DNA from: an uncultured Prevotellaceae bacterium
GTDB lineage: Bacteria > Bacteroidota > Bacteroidia > Bacteroidales > Bacteroidaceae
Reading direction: 5' to 3'
Length of the DNA stretch: 12,820 bases
Assembly (NCBI GenBank): GCA_902775075.1
Contig: CACYKX010000077.1
Span: 1-12,820 of the forward strand
Part shown: piece after piece, positions 1 through 5,099 of the stretch
Position numbering within the stretch: position 1 is the first letter of the stretch
Layout of the letters: each line of letters starts with the position of its first letter
Translations under genes and position numbers: made by a program
The notes under the pieces: generated by a model
The model's database searches: none
Seen by the model: only the letters and a program-made list of their open reading frames with translations
What the model was told of the DNA's origin: nothing

Positions 1-289
1 CGGCAATAAAGAATATCAGGCCAAGCACGGCACACCCATCATGCCAAATGCGCCAAGGTTTGACGTAACGAATTAAACGACTAAAAATAGCCCAATTGTA
101 TATAGCATAGCAAAACGACGTAACAAGTCCAAAAATTGCCGCAACAAAGCATTTGTTTCCCTGATACATGCCAAATCCGAATGGCTGCAACAAATAAAGT
201 ATCACCCAAATAGCAATACCATAGATGATGCTGTCTCTTAGCCAGTGCTCGCTCTGCTTAAAAGGATATGTTCGCGTAAGGAATGACAT
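1..289 (-). CDS. Membrane LytTR-type regulator, N-terminal part (leaves the window)
   Basis: The frame starts with ATG at 287-289 and stays open to the window edge, giving about 96 residues. The visible part has a hydrophilic start (MSFLTRTYPFKQSEHWL), a first membrane segment ending in LLQPFGFG, a second segment (CFVAAIFGLVTSFCYAIYNW), and a third hydrophobic stretch beginning at the edge (AVLGLIFFIA). A QPFG motif after the first membrane helix is typical of Bacteroidetes membrane proteins whose C-terminus carries a LytTR DNA-binding domain. That domain lies outside the window, so the regulator role is inferred from the N-terminus. A TAnnTTTG promoter element sits 23 bp upstream of the ATG. 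A frame starting 8 bp further upstream is open too, but it terminates within 20 codons and has no membrane character. Confidence 0.6.
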   Translation of the reverse strand, partial: MSFLTRTYPFKQSEHWLRDSIIYGIAIWVILYLLQPFGFGMYQGNKCFVAAIFGLVTSFCYAIYNWAIFSRLIRYVKPWRIWHDGCAVLGLIFFIA

Positions 290-311
290 AACTCCATATT
301 ATTTGCGGGTG

Positions 312-319
312 CAAAGGTA
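312..319 (-). promoter_or_regulatory. Bacteroidetes -7 promoter element of the LytTR-like gene
   Basis: Read on the minus strand this is TACCTTTG, which fits the Bacteroidetes TAnnTTTG -7 consensus. It lies 23 bp upstream of the ATG at 289, so the leader would be short. No strong TTTG or TTG -33 box is visible at the usual distance. Confidence 0.6.
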
Positions 320-359
320 CGAAAAGTTTTCGAGATAAAGTAGAAATTGTTATGAAAAG

Positions 360-393
360 CCCTCGGCACAGGCAGAAAAGTGGATGCCGAGGG
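360..393 (-). terminator. Terminator-like hairpin
   Basis: Nine-base arms CCCTCGGCA (360-368) and TGCCGAGGG (385-393) pair perfectly around a 16-base loop. On the minus strand the stem is followed by CTTTTC, a weak T-run. It lies between the decayed gene remnant at 663-890 and the LytTR-like promoter, so it may end read-through from the right. The weak T-run keeps confidence low. Confidence 0.4.
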
Positions 394-399
394 TGAAAG

Positions 400-417
400 T
401 CTGAACAAATGTTCAGA
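400..417. promoter_or_regulatory. Perfect palindrome TCTGAACA-aa-TGTTCAGA, possible operator
   Basis: Two perfect eight-base arms are separated by two bases. Beyond one G/G mismatch on each side, three further A/T pairs extend the symmetry. It is centred about 90 bp upstream of the -7 element of the LytTR-like gene. The form suits a dimeric DNA-binding protein, but nothing here identifies the binder, and it could instead fold as an RNA hairpin. Confidence 0.35.
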
Positions 418-485
418 GTTTTGGGCGATTTTCGGCGTTTCTATCTCCATTTTGTCATCGTATTCGGGGACGATGGGCTGCGACT

Positions 486-641
486 GAGGCCGTAGAAGTG
501 GGGATTCCCGAAATCCGGCCTCGCTTTGTGGCAAAGTGACCTCGGATTCCTGAAATCCGAGGTCACTGAGCGGGTTTCCTGCTCCGATTTCTCAAATCCG
601 GGGGTGCTTGGGTCGTACAGCTCAAAATCTTCCGGAAATCT
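486..641. repeat. Hairpin-rich repeat cluster with about 42-bp period
   Basis: A short palindromic core of the form GGATTcccgAAATCC recurs at 502-516, 544-558, 585-599 (degenerate) and about 627-641 (more degenerate), with spacings of 42, 41 and 42 bp. Further stems are nested or adjacent: GAGGCCG/CGGCCTC (486-492 with 516-522), CTTTG/CAAAG (524-528 with 532-536), a perfect 14-bp stem (535-548 with 554-567, five-base loop), and GAGC/GCTC (568-571 with 581-584). The spacers between cores are all different. No protein reading is convincing on either strand. It lies just downstream of the GC-rich gene remnant on the minus strand. Confidence 0.6.
535..567. repeat. Perfect 14-bp inverted repeat with 5-base loop
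   Basis: The arms AGTGACCTCGGATT (535-548) and AATCCGAGGTCACT (554-567) are exact reverse complements around the loop CCTGA. It is the strongest stem in the surrounding cluster and would be stable in RNA or as a cruciform. No T-run follows on either strand, so it does not look like an intrinsic terminator. Confidence 0.75.
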
Positions 642-662
642 GACAGATAATCGTCAACCTCG

Positions 663-890
663 TCATGCCTCCGGCTCCACGGGCGTCACGTCGGGTTCGG
701 GCTGCGGCTCCGGCTCGGGCGTCGGGTCGTCCTCGCCCTTGCCCTTCGGCAGGTAGTACTCGCGGGCGTAGCGCTCGAAGCCCTTCAGCTGGGTGTAGAG
801 GGCGGTGAGGGCATCGCTCGGCATGAGGTCCATCATGGCGATGATGGTGCGGTAGAGGTCGGCGATGGCCACGTCGGTCTGGCGTTGATT
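663..890 (-). pseudogene. C-terminal remnant of a GC-rich gene, DUF6261-like tail
   Basis: On the minus strand about 75 codons read RQTDVAIADLYRTIIAMMDL, then an amphipathic helix (LTALYTQLKGFERYAREYYL), then an acidic proline-rich tail (PTPEPEPQPEPD) ending EPEA and TGA at 663-665. Third positions are mostly G or C, which supports real coding and contrasts with the AT-rich sequence to the right. The helix followed by a charged tail resembles the C-terminus of Bacteroidetes DUF6261 proteins; that is from memory and uncertain. Past about 885 the frame remains open but becomes hydrophobic nonsense that is antisense to the HTH remnant. The gene therefore appears to have lost its 5' part at that point. 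Confidence 0.45.
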
Positions 891-1229
891 ACCGTTGAAG
901 ATGACGAGCCTGACGCACTTGACGATGAACCAGATTCTCTTGATGATGACAAATTGGATGCACCAGAGAGAAAAGAATCTAAAGAAAATGATGGTATTGA
1001 AGATTCTTTTGATGAAGAAGCAATACGTGCCGAAGCTGAAAAGCCTTGGAATAAAGATGATTTGGATAGACTTTCTTTCTATTTTGAAAGACAGATGGAT
1101 ATCCAAAAAATTGCTGAAAGATTTGGCAAATCAATCTATTCTGTTCAATATCAATTGTCAAAGTTAGGTCTTATGTCAATGCCTCTTAATATTGAAGTGA
1201 AGAATAGTGATATGGGAGATGTTTTGTAA
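885..1229 (+). pseudogene. C-terminal remnant of an HTH (homeodomain-like) protein
   Basis: The frame ends with TAA at 1227-1229. It opens in very acidic sequence containing a repeated heptad (DEPDALD, DEPDSLD, then DDKLDAP), followed by a charged linker. It ends in a compact helix-turn-helix-like domain, KPWNKDDLDRLSFYFERQMD followed by IQKIAERFGKSIYSVQYQLS. The pattern of W, spaced helices and a GKS-SV recognition helix resembles Myb/SANT-like or sigma-region-4-like C-terminal domains. No ATG with a ribosome binding site is seen at the left end; the TTG at 885 is only the first possible start. Upstream sequence belongs to a different gene on the other strand, so this is most likely the 3' end of a truncated gene. 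A short intact gene is possible. Confidence 0.5.
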
Positions 1230-1240
1230 GTTTTAAATAT

Positions 1241-1277
1241 AAAGGTGGTTGGTGATTCCGACCACCTTTCATTTTTA
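1241..1277 (+). terminator. Rho-independent terminator after the HTH remnant
   Basis: The arms AAAGGTGGT (1241-1249) and ACCACCTTT (1261-1269) pair perfectly. A G-U pair and two G-C pairs extend the stem inward to about 12 bp around a five-base loop. The stem is followed by CATTTTTAT. It sits 12 bp after the stop of the HTH remnant. It could also work in reverse for the yiiX-like gene, whose stop is about 80 bp to the right. Confidence 0.8.
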
Positions 1278-1353
1278 TAATACTCTTGTGGAGTAATCTG
1301 TCTATCTGTGGTTTCCATCAATTGTTCAAGACAGGAGATACTGAAATAATGCT

Positions 1354-2013
1354 TTACTTTAAATACCCAATGATTGTCACATGCTCATCCCTCGATATTT
1401 GTCCGGGATTAGTACCAGGTTCTCCCTCAGGAACTTTCAGTCCTCTTTGTCCATAGAACATTTTCCAGAAGTCTGTTATTTCACCTTTCCTATTATGAAA
1501 CGACATCGGGATAGTATTGAAAATATGCTTTCCCTTGGCATCTACATAACATTTCTGTACCAGTTCACTACAATACATGGCCTTATCATCAGGCATAAAT
1601 AGGGAGTCGTAGGGGAGATGCTCATATCTACGATAATTTCGGAGGGTCTTCTTCCATGAGTATGGGATGTTTACTCTTCCTACTAAAAACTCTGATCGAC
1701 AACTGTCGCGAGAACCATGATGCATAAATTCATGGATGTCTGTCAATCCAACACCTTTATGTGTAGTGGCTTCAGCTATCATTCCCTTATCGTTGATAAC
1801 AAATGCCACATGATCTATCTGTTTGCCATGATAACCATTCGTCACATCTGTAATTGCATTCCCCTTGTTATTGATAACAAAGAGTAAGTCTCCCGGCTTG
1901 AGCTGTGATACCGTAAGTATACTATCTTTTGTCGGAGAATTCTGCTGCGCATATACAGGCATAAGCCCCGTCGCAGCCATCATAATACATACAAAAGTTA
2001 AGACCTTCTTCAT
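1354..2013 (-). CDS. Secreted YiiX/YebB-like permuted NlpC/P60 hydrolase
   Basis: A 219-residue protein with a signal peptide (KKV start, hydrophobic core, probable cut after VYA at about residue 22), so it is exported. The mature part begins with KPGDLLF (39-45), then carries DHVAFV with a likely catalytic His at 68, and YCSELVQKCY with a likely catalytic Cys at 148. His before Cys is the order of the circularly permuted NlpC/P60 group (YiiX-like), which hydrolyses amide or related bonds, often in the cell wall. The true substrate is unknown. The start ATG is supported by a TAnnTTTG promoter 20 bp upstream. The gene is divergent from mntP. Confidence 0.8.
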   Translation of the reverse strand: MKKVLTFVCIMMAATGLMPVYAQQNSPTKDSILTVSQLKPGDLLFVINNKGNAITDVTNGYHGKQIDHVAFVINDKGMIAEATTHKGVGLTDIHEFMHHGSRDSCRSEFLVGRVNIPYSWKKTLRNYRRYEHLPYDSLFMPDDKAMYCSELVQKCYVDAKGKHIFNTIPMSFHNRKGEITDFWKMFYGQRGLKVPEGEPGTNPGQISRDEHVTIIGYLK

Positions 2014-2033
2014 AATACTAACTATTTCGAATG

Positions 2034-2041
2034 CAAAGATA
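2034..2041 (-). promoter_or_regulatory. -7 promoter element of the yiiX-like gene
   Basis: The minus strand reads TATCTTTG, an exact TAnnTTTG match, with a TTG about 21 bp further upstream as a plausible -33 box. It is 20 bp from the start codon. Confidence 0.7.
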
Positions 2042-2087
2042 ATGATAATTTCACGAACAAAGCAACTTCCATCTCATAGTTTTTTAT

Positions 2088-2095
2088 TATCTTTG
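2088..2095 (+). promoter_or_regulatory. -7 promoter element of the mntP operon
   Basis: TATCTTTG fits the TAnnTTTG consensus and lies 29 bp upstream of the chosen mntP ATG. No clear -33 box is seen. The leader of roughly 20-25 bases is too short to hold a manganese riboswitch of the yybP-ykoY type. Confidence 0.65.
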
Positions 2096-2124
2096 CCGCT
2101 ATTATACAAAGACTAATATTGGTA

Positions 2125-2709
2125 ATGGAATATATTTGGGACATTCTGCTACTCTCTGTAGCATTAGCGATGGATTGCTTTACCGTAAGTATTGTAAGTG
2201 GCGTGATATTAAAGCGTTATCAATGGGGTACGATCCTTTCTATGAGCTTTTTCTTTGGACTTTTCCAGGCGCTAATGCCTTTCATGGGATGGCTGGGAAC
2301 AAACCAGTTTGCCCACTATATTGAAGATTATGACCATTGGATAGCTTTTGGCCTACTTTGTTTTCTAGGTATCAACATGATCAAGGAATCTTTTGCTGAT
2401 GAAGAAGAAAAGAAGTTTAATCCTACATCTTTGAAGACGCAAATGGTTTTAGCTGTAGCTACAAGTATCGATGCACTCGCCATAGGTATCTCTTTTGCTT
2501 GTACAGGTTATCGACATCTTTGTCAACTTACTTTTCCGTTGATATCCATAGGACTGGTTTCCTTTATTTTTGGTATTCTAGGACAGCATCTAGGTGTTGT
2601 CTTCGGAGAAACGATTTGTCGACGCATAAGACCAGAGCTGTTAGGTGGTGCCATTCTCCTGTTTATCGGCATCAAGATACTCCTTACACATCTATATGGG
2701 GCAGAATAA
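2125..2709 (+). CDS. mntP: Manganese efflux pump MntP
   Basis: A 194-residue polytopic membrane protein of the MntP (DUF204) family, which exports Mn(II) across the inner membrane. It has two repeated halves, each with a signature aspartate in a helix: LAMDCFTVS (D17) and ATSIDALAIGISFA (D116). A charged cytoplasmic loop (DEEEKKF, about 92-98) separates the halves. About six membrane segments are apparent and the length fits the family. ATG at 2125 is preferred; a TTG six bases upstream in the same frame is also open. Its last 14 bases overlap the start of the polymerase gene, implying co-transcription and probably translational coupling. Confidence 0.9.
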   Translation: MEYIWDILLLSVALAMDCFTVSIVSGVILKRYQWGTILSMSFFFGLFQALMPFMGWLGTNQFAHYIEDYDHWIAFGLLCFLGINMIKESFADEEEKKFNPTSLKTQMVLAVATSIDALAIGISFACTGYRHLCQLTFPLISIGLVSFIFGILGQHLGVVFGETICRRIRPELLGGAILLFIGIKILLTHLYGAE

Positions 2710-4225
2710 ATTGTCGGACAATCAACAGAGAATCTATGAAGCCATTGATTTAAAATCATTTTATGCTTCCGTAGAATGTGTGGCTCGAGGGAAAGATCCT
2801 CTAACCACAAATCTTGTTGTTGCCGACGCAAGTCGAACCGAGAAGACCATTTGTTTGGCTGTGTCTCCATCCCTTAAAGCCTATCATATCGCAGGAAGAG
2901 CTCGTCTTTTCGAAGTCGTACAGAGAATCAAGGAAATCAATTATGAGCGGTTGCGACACATTCCGGACCATAGATTCAAGGGAAAGTCAGCCTCGGCAAT
3001 AGAGTTGCAAGAGCATCCGGATTGGGAGGTTGACTATATTGTTGCCACTCCTCGTATGGCAGAATATATTCGGGTGAGTGCAGAAATCTATGGTATCTAT
3101 CTCAAATATATTGCTCCCGAGGACATCCATGTCTATTCCATCGATGAAGTCTTTATGGACGTTACCGACTATCTTGTATCCTACAGGAAGACACCACACG
3201 AACTTGCTATAGAAATCATTCATGACATCCTTAGTCAGACAGGTATCACCGCTACTGCAGGTATTGGTACCAACCTATATCTTGCAAAGGTCGCCATGGA
3301 TATCGTTGCCAAACATACCGAGGCTGACAAAGATGGTGTACGCATAGCGGAGCTCGATGAGATGAGCTATCGCCAACTTCTTTGGAATCATCAGCCTCTT
3401 ACGGATTTTTGGAGGGTAGGGCGCGGCATCGCCCGAAAGTTGGCCATGTATGGTATTAAAACCATGGGACAAATAGCAAGAATGTCTATTAACAACGAGG
3501 AACTTTTCTATCGCTTGTTTGGCGTAAATGCTGAATTGCTCATCGATCATGCTTGGGGATGGGAACCTTGTACGATGCCATATATCAAAGCTTATAAAGC
3601 CGAAGTAAATTCGATGGGGAGTGGACAGGTGTTGCCTCATGCATACGATTTCAAAAAGGCGAGGGTAGTGATGCTCGAAATGGCCGATACTTTAGCCATG
3701 GATCTCGTAGACAAACAACTCGTGACGGATCAACTGTCTATTATGATCAATTATGATGGAGAGTCGCTTCGAAGGTCTGAATATCAGGAATATACCGGTC
3801 CTGTGGGCTATGATTACTATGGTAGGGTAGTACCCCGTCATGCACAAGGCACAATCAAACTGGGGCGGTTAACTTCTTCTTCCCGACTTATCCGTAAAGC
3901 TGTTGATGAACTCTTCTGCAAAATCGTCGACCATAGTTTGCTCATTCGCCGAATTAACATTACAGCTATTCGTGTAATCAACGAGGAAGAAGCGTTGAGG
4001 GAGAGACAAGTTCCCGTACAGCTCGACCTCTTTACAGACTATGAAGCAGAACGCAAGGCTATCGAACAAGAAGAAACCCAATTGGAAAATGAACGAAATC
4101 TACAAAAGACCGTACTTGCCATCAAGAAGAAATTTGGTAAGAATGCGATCCTCAAAGGCTTGGATTTTGCCGAAGGGGCAACAGCACGTGAACGTAATAA
4201 TCAAATAGGAGGGCATAAAGCATGA
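2696..4225 (+). CDS. Y-family translesion DNA polymerase (UmuC/UvrX-like)
   Basis: A 509-residue error-prone polymerase that copies damaged DNA. The palm has the metal-binding IDLKSFYASVE (D18) and YSIDEVFMDV (D150, E151). TTNLVVAD and KTICLAVSP belong to the fingers, and TATAGIGTNLYLAKVAMDI continues the palm. An insert of about 35 residues before PRMAEYIRVSAEIYGIYLKY is characteristic of the UvrX/YqjW-type branch rather than DinB. Near the C-terminus QLDLF (442-446) is a canonical sliding-clamp binding motif. The tail ends GGHKA after an ATARERNNQI motif. ATG at 2696 is chosen because Y-family proteins begin shortly before the first aspartate. The start overlaps mntP by 14 bp and the stop overlaps the next gene (ATGA). 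Confidence 0.9.
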   Translation: MGQNKLSDNQQRIYEAIDLKSFYASVECVARGKDPLTTNLVVADASRTEKTICLAVSPSLKAYHIAGRARLFEVVQRIKEINYERLRHIPDHRFKGKSASAIELQEHPDWEVDYIVATPRMAEYIRVSAEIYGIYLKYIAPEDIHVYSIDEVFMDVTDYLVSYRKTPHELAIEIIHDILSQTGITATAGIGTNLYLAKVAMDIVAKHTEADKDGVRIAELDEMSYRQLLWNHQPLTDFWRVGRGIARKLAMYGIKTMGQIARMSINNEELFYRLFGVNAELLIDHAWGWEPCTMPYIKAYKAEVNSMGSGQVLPHAYDFKKARVVMLEMADTLAMDLVDKQLVTDQLSIMINYDGESLRRSEYQEYTGPVGYDYYGRVVPRHAQGTIKLGRLTSSSRLIRKAVDELFCKIVDHSLLIRRINITAIRVINEEEALRERQVPVQLDLFTDYEAERKAIEQEETQLENERNLQKTVLAIKKKFGKNAILKGLDFAEGATARERNNQIGGHKA

Positions 4226-4398
4226 ACGATAATTACGAAGATATCATCCATCTACCACATCATATATCTAAACATCATCCTCAGATGTCTATGGATAATC
4301 GTGCAGCCCAGTTTTCTCCTTTCTCGGCACTCACAGGTTATGAGGAGGCTTTGGAACAAAAACGGAAGGATCATGAGGATGAACTAGGTTCTCGATAA
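4222..4398 (+). CDS. YolD-like small protein
   Basis: A 58-residue protein beginning MNDNYEDIIHLPHHISKHHP, with the core RAAQFSPFSALTGYEEAL and a charged C-terminus (KRKDHEDELGSR). Small proteins with RAAQFAPFAALTGY cores are YolD-like partners regularly encoded next to UvrX-type Y-family polymerases. They are proposed to act as functional counterparts of UmuD, but their biochemistry is unclear. An AGGAGGG ribosome binding site lies about 9 bp before the ATG, which overlaps the polymerase stop as ATGA. The length and the matching partner make this a confident call despite its size. Confidence 0.85.
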   Translation: MNDNYEDIIHLPHHISKHHPQMSMDNRAAQFSPFSALTGYEEALEQKRKDHEDELGSR

Positions 4399-4413
4399 TA
4401 TGGAGAAAAATAA

Positions 4414-4433
4414 CGGGAGAAAGATTCCTCCCG
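4414..4433. terminator. Hairpin after the YolD-like gene, possibly bidirectional
   Basis: CGGGAG (4414-4419) and CTCCCG (4428-4433) form a short stem. On the plus strand it is followed by CTAAATAATTT, a weak tail. On the minus strand it is followed by TTATTTTTCT, a better one. It lies 16 bp after the YolD-like stop and 10 bp downstream of the minus-strand remnant's stop. Confidence 0.5.
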
Positions 4434-4442
4434 CTAAATAAT

Positions 4443-4682
4443 TTAGTTCATAATACAATAACCTTTTTCTACATAAGAATCTTCACCTTTTTTATTCTTC
4501 TGATATCTATAAGTAGATTTTCCTAAATCAACAGAAATTTCTTGCAAATATAGTTGGTCTACCATTCTTAGTATGATCATAACATTATACATCATTATTG
4601 ATTCATAGTCAAAATCATTCACGAAAAGAATGTTATCTTTTTTATCAAATTTATCTGCATTAAAAAAATCTATATTATGATA
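4443..4682 (-). pseudogene. C-terminal remnant of an unrecognised AT-rich gene
   Basis: The minus strand is open for about 79 codons from just inside an in-frame TGA (4683-4685) to a TAA at 4443-4445. The product includes DKKDNILFVNDFDYESIMMY, RMVDQLYLQEISVDLGKSTY and the end VEKGYCIMN. Amino-acid composition is protein-like, but there is no plausible start at the left end of the reading; the first ATG pair is about 30 codons in. The 5' end coincides with a 12-bp palindrome, suggesting truncation. I do not recognise the family. Confidence 0.4.
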
Positions 4683-4687
4683 TCATA
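4676..4687. repeat. 12-bp palindrome TATGATATCATA, copy 1
   Basis: A perfect palindrome at the 5' boundary of the remnant gene at 4443-4682. An identical 12-mer occurs at 4866-4877. In such AT-rich sequence a single copy would be unremarkable; two exact copies about 190 bp apart at remnant boundaries are worth recording. Confidence 0.6.
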
Positions 4688-4844
4688 CAACGAAAAATTA
4701 AATGTTGTAAAATGCTAAAAATCAGTACATTATAATATTTTTACAGGAATTAAGTTTTGATATTGAATTTCTAAGATATCAAATTATAAATTAAAAATAT
4801 TAAGTATAAATCCAAAAATCATAAAAAATAACATCTTGATAAAA

Positions 4845-4868
4845 CATGAACGGCAATTACGAAGATAT
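4845..4868 (+). pseudogene. 5' fragment of a second YolD-like gene
   Basis: The 24 bases here match the start of the intact YolD-like gene (from 4221) at all but two positions. They read MNGNYEDM against MNDNYEDI in the intact gene. The similarity stops at a 12-bp palindrome and the frame closes after 14 codons. No AGGAGG box precedes it, unlike the intact copy. It looks like a leftover of another YolD-like gene or of a local duplication. Confidence 0.5.
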
Positions 4869-4877
4869 GATATCATA
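4866..4877. repeat. 12-bp palindrome TATGATATCATA, copy 2
   Basis: Identical to the palindrome at 4676-4687, here extended to 14 bp (4865-4878). It starts where similarity to the YolD-like gene ends. Confidence 0.6.
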
Positions 4878-5035
4878 TAGTTTTAGATAATGATAAAAAG
4901 CAAATAGGGGAATCTTGTGTCGGATTATTAAGATGATGTTTTCATATTTCTTTATAGCTATTTATCATAATGCTGATTATATTTTAAAAGGAAAAGGAGA
5001 AAAAAATAGAGTAATGTCATTACGATTTCTATGAG

Positions 5036-5070
5036 TTTACGTTTTTACCTTTTACCTTTTTACGTTTTGG
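5036..5070 (-). repeat. Short tandem GTAAAA(A)C/G repeat downstream of pcrA
   Basis: On the minus strand units of the form GTAAAAAG, GTAAAAG, GTAAAAAC and GTAAAC follow one another. The block begins about 30 bp after the pcrA stop. A closely related block sits at 12371-12398, directly at the 3' end of the GH25 gene. Confidence 0.6.
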
Positions 5071-5099
5071 GGAATCTGTATATGATTTTTCAGACATCC

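Larger units (their letters stand above)
4683..5099. other. AT-rich intergenic region without a credible intact gene
   Basis: Apart from the YolD-like start fragment at 4845-4868, a palindrome copy and the short T-rich repeat at 5036-5070, I see no credible gene on either strand. Stops are frequent in all frames. A purine-rich AAAGGAAAAGGAGA at about 4987-5000 precedes an ATG at 5014, but that frame closes after six codons. GTAATG-t-CATTAC at 5011-5023 is a small palindrome. The region looks like decayed sequence between two operons. Confidence 0.6.

Noticed and set aside
238..534. Minus-strand frame of 98 codons
   Set aside because: It runs through palindromes, the LytTR-like promoter and the true gene start in a different frame; its composition is not protein-like.
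486..641. Possible CRISPR array
   Set aside because: Repeats are only about 15 bases, diverged from copy to copy, with no cas gene nearby; spacing is regular but the repeat identity is far too low.
526..756. Plus-strand frame with Gly/Ser-rich repeats
   Set aside because: It is the antisense reading of the Pro/Glu-rich tail encoded on the minus strand plus the hairpin cluster; it has no domain or start signal.
891..1106. N-terminal extension of the minus-strand DUF6261-like remnant
   Set aside because: This part is antisense to the acidic and HTH sequence on the plus strand and reads as hydrophobic low-complexity residues; the coding signal ends at about 885.
2088..2124. yybP-ykoY manganese riboswitch before mntP
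   Set aside because: The leader after the -7 element is only about 25 bases and cannot hold the motif.
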